A DNA stretch of 64,000 nt from Toxonevra muliebris (Eukaryota > Arthropoda > Insecta > Diptera > Pallopteridae). The stretch covers positions 90,203,235-90,267,234 of the forward strand of contig OY829326.1 of NCBI GenBank assembly GCA_963691655.1, read 5' to 3'. The translations under genes and the position numbers were made by a program. The notes beneath the pieces were generated by a model. The model was not told where the DNA came from. It saw nothing but the letters and a program-made list of their open reading frames with translations, and did not search any database. The number at the start of each line of letters is the position of its first letter. Position 1 is the stretch's first letter. Of this stretch, positions 13,290 to 27,085 are shown piece by piece.

Positions 13290-16185
13290 ATATATTTCTA
13301 TATTACTACAACTCTTTGATTATTTAAATAAATTCATGATTTATTTTGAGATTTCTCAGTATTTATTTTTGGCTAAATTGTTTGGTTTTCTTGCGGAAGA
13401 TTTAAACGGCTTATTGCAAAAAGATGTTAAGCCACATGATTTCAAAAACCGATATTTTGTGTTCGTTATATTGCCTAATATCAAAGCAACACCTAGATTT
13501 TAATTATTTTTCTATAAATTTTGGACTTAGCTGTAAAAATCACTTTTTACAGTTCAATTTTTCTGTGTAATTATTTTAATCAAAAACACGATGTGGCTTA
13601 CATCAATTACCCACATCTGTGAGCAAAAAAATAATTTCTGAAAAAAATCATAGTAAAAGCTAACATTTTTGGAAAAATAGTAATGGCAGGATGGCTTTTT
13701 TGCACAAAAATATGAGTGTAAAAACTTATAACTTGATAAGCAAATGCTTTTATAATTCAGGAAAATTCTTACTACCATAAATTCTACAAATTTAGCATTC
13801 CTTCTACAATGGTTTGAAGTCTAGAAACACCGAAAATGAGGCCGGAATCGCAGACATTATTTAATAAGTAACTGGATAATATATGATAAAGCCACAGTTT
13901 TTCAACATATCGGTGTCAGCTGTCTTCTCTTCATCTATCGATAAAATATGTATGATAGAAGTTTTCCCCAACCACTTATTACAAGTATCAAAAGTATGTT
14001 TTGATTCAGTCCTACTTTTTACATTTCTTCCAAACTTTAAAGTCGATTATTTTTAATTTTTGATTTTGTGGCATATCATGTCTCTGCAATAAGCCCTTCA
14101 TTTACAATTTCTTTAAAATTTTCAAGAAATTGCAATGTGGTTTTTGTATATCTTCTTATAGTTATGTTTTGCTTCATGGAATTCTAATAATAATCGACAG
14201 TGCACTGCAATGCAATGAACTTTATGATTGCATAAAACAAAAGAAAAACTTAAATAACAAAACCAAAATACCAGTAAGAAATATGGTATATTGAAAATTT
14301 CTCAGAAATTCTACAAAGACGAAGGAGAAACAACGACGATGTAAAACTCTAAGAAGACAAAATATACGCATCAAAAATATTGGACAAAAAGAAGAAAAAG
14401 TGAATGAGAAAAAACGAATAGAAAATATAAAAAAAAAAACAAATACACACTTCGTTAGTAAAAAGGATAAAAATGGCATTAATAAGATTGAAAAAACAAA
14501 AAAAAAACAAAAACACACAAAAATGTGGAAAGAAAAAATGCAGAGAGCAAACAATGAATGGAATAAGTGTAATCAAGAAGTAAAAAGAATTAAAGGTATG
14601 GGAAAAACGAGTAGAATAAAGACAAGAAAAAAAGTAGTGAAACAAGTTAAGAACAACGCTGAAATTGGAAGAGGGGAGAATAAAAGGGCAGGAACCAAGG
14701 CAAGGCAAGGCAAATTTAATGCAGCAATCAGTACCAACAACTGTCAGAAAATAGTAAGATAAAGTAAGTAGTGGAAGATGCTAAAAGAAACTAACAAAAA
14801 AGGCTTAAGGTTAAAAATAAATATATTTAAGAGGAATATATGTATGTAATATACTGTTATTATGCATCAGCATACACATACACTCGCACACTCCCATGTA
14901 AACATATAACTAAAAATTCCACCACACCTACTCTAATTTATCATCAGAGAAGAAAGAAGGTTAAAATACTTTGTGCATCCATTCTATATATATGTTTATA
15001 AGATGCATGTAGTTGGTTACCAACAACAAAAACTTTTGACATTCATGTCAATAAATATGTATGTGAAGGAAGCCTTGATTTTCCTGCACTTTAAGATTTT
15101 AGTTGTAGTAACTTGCACGTTGTACCTTTATTTTCAGAGCACAACAAAAACAATAACCAGAAGACAAAACGAACATCTTGTAAAAAATAAAATTTGATAA
15201 AAACACGAAGAGATACATACCTAAAAATATGTACACATGTAAGAAATAAAGTGATACTATACATGATGATGCACTGTTAGTAATCCCATAAGAGAAAGTC
15301 AGTATAAGGAAAAGAGCACGTTAGCACTCAGTTTCTCTCTGTTGTGTGTTGTTGCATCAACTGCATTGTTGCGCCTTAATTCGGCCATAAGGAAACTGAA
15401 CTGTTGTAAATTCTGTAAGCAAAATGCGCGTTCAAGTGAATAAGAAAAGAAAAAACTGTATACCTTATCGTACTCTCACATAGATACACACATACTGCTA
15501 TACGTATGTACATACTTATGAGTATGCATATGAGTTCATGCATGATTCATCTCAAGTAAGACACTGCAACGCAGCAAGAACCAGCAAGAAAACAAAAAAA
15601 AAATAAAGGAACTAACTATAAAAGCTTGTTTACAATTGTTGTAAATTTAACTGCACTACAAACGAATGCCAAAGAAAACTTTTAGTAACTACTGTGTATA
15701 CTATTAGAAAATCGATAGAATGAATTACATAACGAGTGTTTGTGTGGGAACATTAGAAGCCTGGGTCCCCTCGAAAATATCAGAAACCCTCAGAAGAGAC
15801 AACAATATAAATATTAGCAATCAATGCTTGCAAGTTAATTTCAGTCGTTGAATTCAAATTTGATATTAAAAGTGGCATACCATGTCTGGTTGTTTGAGAT
15901 TTACTGATCTGAAAATGCTGTTTTTGGTCATATTCAACGGTCTATGTTATCTGTAACAACTTTTCGTCAATATCCACATTAATTAGAAATAAAGTGCTTA
16001 TGAATGTTCAACTTTCGAACTGTTTTTGGTTTGTAGTTTGTCCAACTTGACTTCTATTTGTTATACCTTTTAAAAAATTTTATTTTTTTAAAAGCCAAAT
16101 CTTAGAAGTTTAGAAAACCCTTTTTTCCCCTTTTTGATGGTTTTCGAACATATCTACTTAGTATTAAACTGAGACATTCATATGG
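13290..16185. other. gene-free stretch with purine-rich section
   Basis: No gene is supported. From about 14280 to 14760 the plus strand is strongly A/G-rich. That gives a Lys-rich open frame on plus and a Phe/Leu/Ser-rich shadow on minus; neither looks like a protein. Otherwise the stretch is AT-rich with scattered TACA microsatellites. Confidence 0.55.
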
Positions 16186-16193
16186 TAATAAAG

Positions 16194-17164
16194 CAAGGCC
16201 GTATTTAGGGGGGAGGTTTTGGGGGTTCTGACCCTCCCCGAAATGTAAAAACTTTTTTCTAATTTTTGATATTGATTGCCAGTGGATGGAAAAAAAGTCA
16301 AAATAAAATCTATTGAACGATTTTTAAATATTTTTTACTTCAATCGGTTTCTTCCTAAAAAGTCAAATATAAAAAAAAAATTTGAATTGAAATCGTACGA
16401 AGTTTGTAGCACGTAATGGCCAAAAAAGGTATTTTCAGGGGTTTCAACCAGATTTTTTCTAAAACGTGACGTGATGGGAAGTTTTTGTCAGATTCGTGTT
16501 CAGCATGAAAAATTCATTCGCAAACACTAGGAACCCCATTATTCACCAAACTCATGCAGGGCAGTGTTATTGAATCAGTTTTAAAGTTCTTAATCTTAAA
16601 ATATAATTAATCCTTTAACCCATTATTGCTCAGAGCACCCCGACTCAGAAGATCTCTTTCAATGCTGTGACTGCACGAATTTAGGGAATATATGCCAACC
16701 TCATCCGGGCTCCTCATCATTGATAATGGCCCAAATTCCCACTTATAATCATTTGGAAAAAATTAGTCTCTGACTATTTTGGGTATTTTTAATCATTTTT
16801 TTGAGGTTGGGTACATTCTCAGTAATGGCAAGTCAATGAGTTATAGGAATTATGTCTTGCACGTTAAAAAATGTCTTGGAATCCACATTGAATAATATTT
16901 ATTTGAAAAAATTTAAATTAATTATTCTGTGAATTTTTTGTCATTTTCGGCCATTTTTTTAGGTTAAGATTAAGAAAACTCGGAAAAAAAATTTTGTTCT
17001 AAAGCTTTAAGACATTTATCCACTTTTCTCCCTAGTCTGATAGGGTCCATCAAATGCTTCATCGTATTTAATTTATTGTATATAAACATCAGTTTCATAA
17101 AAATTGTATATGAATATTTTCTTCGAATGAAAACCCCCCGAAAAAAATTCTGGCTACGGACCTG
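16194..17164. mobile_element. 971-bp non-autonomous hAT-type element
   Basis: The element is bounded by a perfect 8-bp target-site duplication TAATAAAG (16186-16193 and 17165-17172). The ends are CAAGGCCGTATTTAG on the left and, reversed, CAGGTCCGTAGCCAG on the right (10 of 15 alike), both followed by G-tracts. An 8-bp duplication and CAG-type ends fit the hAT superfamily. There is no transposase frame. A TTAACCCATTATTGC end near 16615 and a TCCGGGCTCCTCAT block at about 16697 inside it suggest a further, older insertion. Confidence 0.8.
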
Positions 17165-17172
17165 TAATAAAG

Positions 17173-18094
17173 ATATGCCATTTTTGCGACTCGACTTGAT
17201 ACAGCCACCTCAAATTGACTAAGGAGAACTACTTTTAATAGCCTCAGAGATAAAAGGCTTACAAAGCCTGTGTTCCCAACTGAAATGTCGGCAACCGAAC
17301 TGGATGTTAAGTCTCTACAAAACCAACCCTAGTACAAAGCTTTAACCCTTTGCGAATCTTACAAAGATCCACAGTGACGATCGCCATTCGACGTGATTAA
17401 AGTTGCATACTACGTTCTCATGCTTGACTTTCATTCAGCTAAAAATATTTGAGTGATGATGTGTAATTTTACTTTGTCCACTATGCTGAACAATCCTTCT
17501 CTAGCTGTTTCAAATCTTTTTGTTTTCAAGATATTCTTTGAAATTTGTCGAATAGATTTTTAAGAAAAAAAACTTTTATAACTGGAAGAAAGAGCTGTGT
17601 ACTTATTTCGCAGTCCGATTTTAAAAATCCAGGGCCAATTATTTTTCAAAGTCGGGGCCTCTTGGGTGATGTTTTAGTTTCCTCATGTGATGTATGTGTA
17701 TATTACATGTATGTATTTAAAGCATATTCCTTATCCTTCATCATCGTCTGAGATTCATGATGATGATGTCTCCAATTCTTTAATGTGCAAATATGACTGA
17801 TTAACCAAATATTAGAAAAACTCTGAGGTTTGGCATTTTCTATCGATACTTTCTATATATACTTCTTGACGGCGCTTTGTGCTTAGCAGCCCAGTGTAAT
17901 AACTATCTACTGAGCCACAGTGACCAGAACGTCCCTCTACAGTTATCTAAAAGCAACGGCCACAACATTTTCTGTTTGTAAACAATTGTAGAGTTTAGAC
18001 ATAGTATAAATTATAAATGACATGGTAACTATAAATTTTATTCATTAAGTAGAAAAACTTCTCAACTCATACGATATATAAGCGGGTTGTACAT
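17173..18094. other. unassigned stretch
   Basis: I see no gene here. The 68-codon open frame at 17545 has no recognisable content. Confidence 0.5.
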
Positions 18095-18102
18095 ATGTAC
18101 AT

Positions 18103-18556
18103 TAGTGTGGAGCGTCGATGTATGGAGAAAAAAGTATTTATTTTTATTTATTTTTTTTTTTTTTGACATATCCCCCTGCCTCTCAGTTAGTATCTTATCT
18201 TTAAATATGTACGAATGTTACAAAAAAATGAAATTACAAACAAATTTGTATTTAATCTCTTCACATTGTGTTCCGTTTAACAGTAAATTGACCTTTCTTT
18301 CATATATAAAATTAGTGATATTTAGGATATTATGAGTTACATTGATATAAAGGAAGTGTTTATTTCTTATTATATGGTGTTTTGTAAATAGCTCGATTTG
18401 ATGGTTTTTCATAATCTTCATGCAGCAGTAGAGGGCTAAAATTTTGTTCCTTTATATTTTTATTTTAAATATTTTTTTTATGTAATTGACAATGCAATGC
18501 AACGTTCTAGTGCTACTCAATATTGAAAATACAAAAAAATCTGACGCTCCACCCTA
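18103..18556. mobile_element. 454-bp hAT-like MITE
   Basis: The left end TAGTGTGGAGCGTC and the reversed right end TAGGGTGGAGCGTC match at 13 of 14 positions. Flanking octamers ATGTACAT (18095-18102) and ATTTATAT (18557-18564) agree at six of eight bases, consistent with an old 8-bp duplication. The interior is AT-rich with only random open frames. Confidence 0.65.
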
Positions 18557-18888
18557 ATTTATATATGTATGCTCCTTGATTTGCAGCAAGTTTAATAAAA
18601 GTAAAGTTTTTCTTATTTTCTTTCAATTCACCTTACATACACGTACATTATTTTTTCATTAAAGATTCCATGCAATTCGTGATGCATGCGTTTAGTTTTT
18701 CTTTTGCTATATGTTTTTGTTGTTGTTTTTTCTTTAAAAACAATCTTAAAAAAACTTTGTTGTTGTTGTTGAAAACTTCACGCATATTAAAATTCCAACT
18801 TTGTAGTTTTTCACTTTATCCAACAAAGGTATTTATTATTACTTTTTATATGTACATATGAGTAAATATGTATGGTTAGCTGTACATA

Positions 18889-19030
18889 AGGGGGGAGGGG
18901 GGGCCGGGTTAGTTTATTTTTGGTGTTAACTCCCCTTCCACATTTCTTACATTTTGATAGTAGTTTATGAAAGAAAAAACAAACTTAAGGGGAATAAAAT
19001 ATAAAAGATCCCCCACCCTCCCCCCTCCCC
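18889..19030. other. opposed G-tract and C-tract pair
   Basis: A run of G-tracts at 18889-18908 (four or more tracts, capable of forming a G-quadruplex on plus) is followed about 105 bp later by C-tracts at 19010-19030, so the same potential exists on minus. The two tracts can also pair with each other. Confidence 0.6.
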
Positions 19031-19044
19031 AATCTTCGGAGTCG

Positions 19045-19077
19045 CTATATATATATATATATATATACATATATATA
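19045..19077. repeat. TA dinucleotide microsatellite
   Basis: About 16 TA units interrupted by one CA. Confidence 0.9.
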
Positions 19078-22000
19078 GGTATGTAATTTATAAATACTTG
19101 CATACTTTAGTTTATGCTTTATTTCGTGCTTTGAATACTCATTTTTGTGTGAGATTTTCGAGAATATTATAAGAATATTTTATAATGCGAAAAAAAATCA
19201 ATTGTATGGATTCAGAAAAACACAAACATTTCCGGTAGTATTTTAAATTACAAATTTAGAGGAGAGGAATTTCTCATGAATTATATATACATATGAATAT
19301 AAATTAGTATGTGCATAGCTTTTGTGTTTTACATTTTCTAATTATAAGCTATAACTGAGAAAACTACCTACAGTTAGTGTGCTAAAATAATAAATACATA
19401 TCTAATAGCTGCATAATCCCAGCCAAACTCGGCTTCTTAAATTTTTGCCTTTTTCCCACTTATGAATATAAATAAATTCTTTGGCTTTTCTAAATTAATG
19501 TTGACCTACCAAATCTAATGCTTTGAGCCTCTTTCCAAATGAATATGAAGCTGATCGAGAGATTACAAAAGTAATTCAACCACTTATTGGCCTTTGAGTC
19601 AATTTATATAGAATATAAAGCAAAGCTTAGTTGAGTAAAGTAGAGCTTAATAGCCTTGCTTATTCAATGGAGTGAGTAGAATGAACTCTCACAGTTGTGC
19701 AATTGTTCACTGTTACTTGATTTGCTAATTAAATCCTAGAAATTTTTATGCAAATATGAACCGAGATTAATTATAGCAGCTGTTATCCACTAACTGCAAT
19801 TAAATTAATTTCGGGCACTGTGTTTTTATGCTATTTTGTCTTTGAAACTTACCAATGCTTTAGGATGCGCATTTTTTAATTTTCTGAAATGTCTTAATAT
19901 ATCACTCAAATGAAGAATGTAGAGTATCCAAATGTGTGACGAATATATTGCAACTGCTGCATTTAATTTTAGCAATTCCAAAGTTTAAAACTTTAATTAC
20001 AATTTGAGGTTAATTGGCAAAGCCTTAAGAAACTTCATGAGTACATAAAAAACACTTGGAATTACGTTGAAACTTGCACTCGTATGATTAGTAAATAGTT
20101 AAATAAATATTTATTAATTCGTTTTTATTTTAGAGTTTAGTTGCGACTAAGAAAATCTACATCGATGTAATGAATGCGCAGAGTCAGTCAAGCGTTGACA
20201 AGAGATTTTTGATTTGCGCATGCGCAACACTTTTTATAACATTTTCACTTTCATTTTCAATCAAACTCTTTCAATTTATTATTTTCAAATACAAGTTTAA
20301 AGGAAAACAAAAAAAAAAAAGGAAAAAACACATAAATTCCAATACACACGTAAGCACGTTCGCTTACAAAGTTGCTGCAATAATGCGCAAATATTTCAGA
20401 AATGTTGCATGCAACGAATTTCCATATATTGTACTTACAACATTCAATACTTTTTGGTTTTAGCTAATAAAGAAAACCACACCAAAAAAAAACAAAAACG
20501 AAGCAAACATTTAAACTGCATTTAAACCCTACTGCCAGCCAAGAAGACATAAGTCTACGAGTAGCATTATCTAACACTTGATCTCACTCAGTAATGTGAT
20601 TCACTTTCCAGAAAATCATTTTTTAATTGCTATTTAATGCTTGCAAGACAATTCTGAGAAGTAATTTCTAAAGCATAAGGAAAGAAGAACCTCAAATTCA
20701 CTTTTTCAAATTTTTAATCCGTTAAAATACGTTAAGTACTCAAAACTGTCAAAGCGTAATGACGTTTTTCGTTTCTTGTTGCTTTCTTCTTTTTTTTTTT
20801 TTTTGTTGGACGAAGATCGAGTTGATGAAATTTCTTATTATTAGTTTTGGTTTTGAACCGCTCTCATCGCACCGTCACTTTTGCGTATTGCTCGTTTGTA
20901 GTAATAGAGAGTCGCTTTCAGACTGATGTCGCTGAAATCAACTCTCAGCGCAAAGAGTCCACAACAAAACATGATGAACCGCTCAGCATGTTGGTTTCAA
21001 ATTGGAGATACTACTCGTCAATTTTCAATGTTTTGAATTTAAGTTTGTTACGAAAGCAAACAGGCAGATAGACACATATACATACACACACATACAAATA
21101 CTCATGCAATAAAAGAAGGCTTCAGAAAAGTCATATCAAAGACATCTCTGATTCTCAATTTACCTGCGGCACTTATACACTGTAAAAAAATAAAGTTACT
21201 TAGTTGCGAAAACATTAGAACAAATAAAGCTTCGCTTTCAGAAACAAATACGGATCCAAGAAGGGGTTGAAAAAATGATACGTAAGCGCAAATTGGGTTC
21301 GTTACTCGAGCTACAACTTTAACCAATCAGATGCCCCGAACTGGAATCCATCATGTGAGCTCATGATCACAATTTAATAAATACCAGCAACAATATTAAC
21401 TATGAAGAATGTTTGAGATGAATTGCAACACAAACTTCCTAATGCAAATAAAATGAATTGCTTTAGATCCGTCCTTATAACAATTATATTATTGGCTCCA
21501 AACTGATGATAGTTAGCCTGACACAAATTTCGCACCTCACCAAAAATATAGAATTGCGCGCGAGGACAAATACTCTTAACTTTTTTTGAGATTGAAAATA
21601 ATGGTTTTTTCTTTTGAAAATTTTTTCGTAGTTGATTTAGGAATTTAAGCATCTGAAAATATTCTCAGCTAGAAAAATTGTTTTAATATTAAAATTTTAA
21701 CAATAAAAAAATAAAAACTCAAATTGTAAATCTTATTCTCTAACAAAAACTTTGATGTCGCAATCGCCGATTTTTAATCAACCCTTTACGAGAAATAAAT
21801 TTGTTAAGAAAACCATGTGAAAAACTTCAATTGTCAATAACTGTTAAATTTGATAATTTTTTTCGATAAAATTTAGTGACTGCGTAATTTGTTACTAAAG
21901 AAATAAAAAAATGACCCAAAATTATTATTTTGATTTTAAGCGGCACGCTTGAGTAACCTTCGCCCTTACATTTTTATTCCGTTTTAATTTGATCTACAGT

Positions 22001-22740
22001 TTTATGAAACGCTTTTACTTCTCTATTTGCAGTGTATTTCTCTTTGAATTTTAGCTTATTCATAACAGCTCTCACACAAAAAAAAAGAAAAAAAAACAAC
22101 AGCAAAGAGCATACAGCGCATATATTTTTATTCGAAATAATGCTGCAGCATACCAACATTTCAATTGTTGTACTTCATGCTACAATGGCAGCCTCAGCCT
22201 CAACACCGCATTGAATGTTGTTGTCGTTGTTTCTCAACAACAATACAACAACAATGCACACATATACACACACTTGAACAATCATGAAGCGCGCACCTTT
22301 GGCAACACAATGAAGTGCTATTTTGCAGCAGCAGTGAGGGCTGTGCCAGTAGCAGGTAGTATATGTATATATACTTTTCTTCTCTCTCTCTTTCCTCTCC
22401 GCATATTATTTTTCTTATTTCTTTCTTATTGCATTCTTAATATTTGTTGTTTTTGCCTACTTCAATTTCAATTTACCAAGTACAACAGGTAACAAGAACG
22501 AGAATCCTAAAGATACATACAATCACAACATATCGTCGCCTTCTCGCTGTCTTTTTTAGATTATTTACCCAGTGGATAAGGAATACACAGTAGAAGTGAT
22601 TCTGATGCACATCTTTGAAAGTATCTACTACAACAACCCGTTGATGGCTTAATCCTTGTTTTTCGTATTGTCCCCAAACATCCTTCTTCCAAATCACAGT
22701 ACTGAGCAGTAATTGTGAGGTTTACTGTATTAAATTTGTA
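19078..22740. other. gene-free AT-rich stretch
   Basis: No gene or element is recognised. The 74-codon frame at 20847-21071 is less low-complexity than its neighbours but has no splice sites or homology I can name. Confidence 0.5.
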
Positions 22741-23110
22741 TGGGTGGTGTCACACACACACTAATCCAAGACTACCCACAGAGTGCCATTGGGAAATGAT
22801 ACTTTCGAACCAAATTTTGGTACCGTAACTCATACGGTTCCTAAGGTATCCCTTAATTTAAATTCAGAATGTATGAGAGGTGAAGCGCCCCCTTTTTAAA
22901 TCTCAGCCACATTTTATATAGCACGGCATTGTGAACCAAGGTCCTCGTACCAAAATTTCACTACTGTAAATGGTTCCCAAACCTCTTCATATCTCGTTTA
23001 TGACAATCTCAACAAATTTAAACTGTATTGATCCCCTAGTTTTCTCAAAGAGACAAGATAGTATTATTTGGTTGTACTGGAATGAGAAATAAATTAATAA
23101 ATAAATAAAA
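22741..23110 (+). mobile_element. possible LINE 3' untranslated end
   Basis: A GC-richer block with repeated GGTACCGTAACT/GGTTCC-type phrases ends in GAATGAGAAATAAATTAATAAATAAATAAAA, a simple AATA tail like those closing fly LINEs. No coding part is attached, so the assignment is tentative. Confidence 0.3.
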
Positions 23111-23450
23111 CCCGCCACTTACTGTCACCCATAAGAAAGCCAGATTAGAATTAGTAAAAAACCATATTAGTTATGTGAATGAATTGATGAAAATAAATCG
23201 AAATCCTGATGGATATCAAAACTACTGGCGTGATCTAAGAGATGAGGAGGGCATGTTTATGAGCCGGAATTGCATGGCTCCCAAGAAAAGTTAACTCCAG
23301 GACTTATATTGAAGTGTGAAAGAATTATGCGGATAAGATTTCATTTTAAAACATGATGCAGCAAGTATAGAGTAGGACATTTAAAGTGGAATCATTTAGT
23401 AACCCTGTAAATTTTGGCAGCACTGTCAGATAATCTAATGACATACCGCT

Positions 23451-23860
23451 TTGGAATTTATACCATGGAACAGTACACTCCGAAAGAACGCGCTGAAATT
23501 ATTCAATTGTACATTCAAAAGAAGAGAGTGGAGAAGTTATTTTGATTTTTTGATTTGGAATGCAGCAGCAGTTCTGGTTTCAATAAGACCTCACACAGCT
23601 CGCGCCGCATTAGATTTTTTAAGCCATTGTTCCCCGGTTGGTTGATATGTAAAAATTGTGATTCCGACTTTCCTCTGCCGAAAAAAGAGCACATTTGGCC
23701 GTCAAGTCCTAAAGGACAATATGAATAAAATGACGGCATTATCTCAATTTTCATGGACATCTTATAAAAATTATCACTCAATTTTCTTTAAGGGGTTATA
23801 TACACATGTGTTGGCCGAAAAAGGTGTACATCCTCTCTAGAGATCTGAGCAATAGAGCCA
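23451..23860 (+). pseudogene. internally deleted mariner-like transposase
   Basis: The start MEQYTPKERAEIIQLYIQ (from 23463) resembles the N-terminal helix-turn-helix of mariner-like transposases. It is soon joined, after frame changes, to HTARAALDFL and a PGWLICKNCDSDFPLP-like stretch. These correspond to the C-terminal half around the second catalytic Asp and the NWPPRSCDLTPLD region. Most of the catalytic domain is missing and the frames are broken. Confidence 0.55.
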
Positions 23861-26843
23861 AAGTTACAGCTATCAACAGCGCGCTACCTCCGACTACCTG
23901 AACATGGTGCCAAAAGTTTAAACGCGATTGAGAAAGATTTCTCAAGGACAATTTCACCAATCGATCTGAATTTTTACTGGCTAGCTTATAACTATAATAT
24001 TGAATGAAGGAATTTTTATTTGGAATAAAACTTTTATTTCTGGCTACCAAAATCAAATTTCCAGACCCTCGAAAATCAAGATTTTCAAAAAAATTATCAT
24101 AATTTTTGTAAAAATGTAAATTTCACAAAATCCTTCGTTCACTAAGGACGTGACGATGAAAACTAAAACTTGTTCTGTGTTTTTTTTTTCATTTTAGATA
24201 AACCGTTCTAAAAAACAAATGGTGCAGCTTTGCGCAATTTATTTTTAACTGTAGGCGCATAAACTTAAGCACAACTTGGAATCAAATTTTTGCTAGACGC
24301 GGCTGGACAATATAACTGAAACACTAATGTTTTGGAAAACCACTTGTGTTAATATAAGCTTTATAGACCGCATTTTCAATTAAAAATTGAATACAAACCT
24401 TTGGTTTCTACATTCATTACAAATTATTCCAACTTAAAAATTTCAACACGCGCACGAAACGAATAAAAATTACGTCAGTTAAAATGAAATTCAGAGAACA
24501 TATGATTTAATTCTAGTGCTAACGGTTATAGAAATCTGTAACGGTAAAAAATTTTCAGTTACACAATGTCAAAATTTATTTTATTAGTGTCTATGCTTTG
24601 GCGGCATACGTCATTGGTTAAAGATTTTCGCTTTGAGATATTGAGGGATTGATTTTAAAGGATTACTTAGGTAGGTATACCCACGCTAGGTGAACTCTTC
24701 TTTGTATCTCTTAAGTTTAGAAATTACGGTCAACAGATAATTGGTGTTCTAGATATGAGTTCATAGATTTTTACATCAAAGTTTCAGCAACTAGCAACAC
24801 AGTAACAGGAACTCAGCCCGCTGAATAGTTATATCGTGTGAACACACTTCGACCGGAAAGTTTAGTATCACAGGTGACAGATCCCCAAAACTTTGTTTTA
24901 AAAACTCAAATCTTTAAAGTCTGTGGAAACACTGATGGATGAAAAATGGATTATGGAATAGGTGCAGGATTAAATTAACGTATTCCAAGCAGAAATTTTC
25001 GCCATACAGCAAGATAGTCCGGTAATTGATGCCAATATCATATACCAAAAAAAATATAGCAATTCTCTCGGAAAATTATTATCTCAAAAATTGTGGACGA
25101 GTGTAAGAGATATCTTGTCAAACAAGGGCAATGAAAATGCTGACGTGTGCATTTTGTTATGGAAATTTTTTCATTTGTTCAAATAACCTAAAAACATGTT
25201 GAAAATTATACTCAATAACGTTTACTAATGAAAATATTCGAACGATTCCTCAGGCCTGAAATTTCTGAAACAATTGAGAGAGATCCGATAATATTTTAAA
25301 ACTTTAAATCCATTTTACTCGAAAATGTTTCCAAAATCGGTCGGCAATAGAACTCGAACAGTTTTCATCCGATTTATTTGAATTGTTAACTATAGACTAG
25401 TTAGGTAAGCATACAGGTTTTTTTTTTTTTTGTTTATCAAAAATGTTTTTTTTCAAAATAATGTCAAATTTTTAAAAAGCAATATTTTTTATTAATACAC
25501 TTCTGCTGTCGGGTGTGGAGGACCTTCAAAAATGTTGTGTCGCGTCTATGTACTTTGCGCCATTTTGCTTCAAAATTAAAATATAAATTATACCTATACC
25601 TAAAAGTTTCATCAGAAAAAATCTGAAAAAAAAACACTTTTTTAGGGTTCAAACAGATATTGCTCGTAAACTATGTGTGCCATAGAAGTCTTATGACTAA
25701 ATGGCTTCCGCCGTTTTCCGAATGTCGTAGTTTTGGTTTTTTGAAATTCATTCATTGCCCCAATTTTGCTAAGGCTTTTTAGAGTTCTGAAATCATACAA
25801 CGCTGTATTCTCCCCCACCGTAATATAATCCACTATACGCTGCTAACTTCAACGGATATTTTTCTCCATAATTCACATACACACAATGCGTGTGGACGTG
25901 CTCTTTTTTTTGGAAACCTGTTGAGCCTACCTCAATGTAACTTTAATTTAAAAGGGTCTGGTCAGGTTTTTAAAACAACTACATACAACTATGTATGTAC
26001 AACGGCAAACGAAACAGCACAATAGAAATGGTAATTACGAATCACTACGCGTTTAGATAAGCAGCTAGCAGCAGTGGCATAGCAAGTAGCAGGGGACAGC
26101 TATGTAGTCAGCCGTGTAGTCACTTCATTTCGCTTGCAACTCACATTCATTCGCTCAAAAAACTCGCAATCGCCATTGCCAACGTCACAATAACGTCATA
26201 ACATGTAGTCTATGAGTACGATCGACCCTAGAGACTAAAGTCTAATAAACTTGAGCAGCGTATGTACGAATATACGTGTGCATGAACACATGTGTGTATG
26301 TGTGTGCGTTAAATATAAAATATGTATGTGGACTCTGACTCCTAACTGCACAAAAGTGGAAAAGAGGAAAAAGGCTAGAAACTTTTTAGCACTCGGCAGC
26401 AGCAACTTTCTCAGCAGCACATACTTTAGTCACACACAAGTGTGTATTTTATATATATGTATGAATTTTGCACGTTATAACAACACATACTTTGTTGTTT
26501 TTGCCTTTCTTACATGCTAGTGGTTATTCGTACACTAAACACACGTATATATGTACATTCATACTCGTACATGTCACTGTAAATGTCACTTTGACAGTTG
26601 CTTTCATGTATACATAAATTGGAAATACATATGCACATATTCACCTTTCTATACAACGTGTATACTATATGTCTATGGCACTTGTGTCTATCAAGTGAAT
26701 GCAACAACTACTTACATACTCTCTTTTTTTAGTAACTCAGTGAAAAAAAAAGTTGCTGTAATTTAAAATAATCTACAACATTATTGGCGTCACCTATTGT
26801 CAACGCCGTCTTCACTATAGTCATCATTACCATCATCATCAGC
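23861..26843. other. gene-free stretch
   Basis: No gene is recognised. It holds AT-rich sequence with several T-runs and a trinucleotide ATC/CATC tract just before the nested element complex. Confidence 0.5.
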
Positions 26844-27085
26844 ATTCCCATCAGTGGCGTAGGTAGGAGACAAATTTTATGACTTCTAAATCATTACTAT
26901 TTTGAAGCGACTTGAAGTCATTATTATTGATATCACAGTGCAACAGCAAAAAAAATGCAAGAGCTTGAATATACTTTTCTACATAATTCGGGCACGCTGA
27001 TCACGAAATTGCTTGAAAATTCGATTTGAAAAAAAATATTTGTTACTTAGGTTTTCAAACATCTTTACCAATATTAAAGAATATA

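Noticed and set aside
14222..14762. Overlapping open frames of 110-120 codons on both strands
   Set aside because: The plus frame is a Lys-rich product of a purine-rich tract and the minus frames its Phe/Leu shadow; there are no domains or splice signals.
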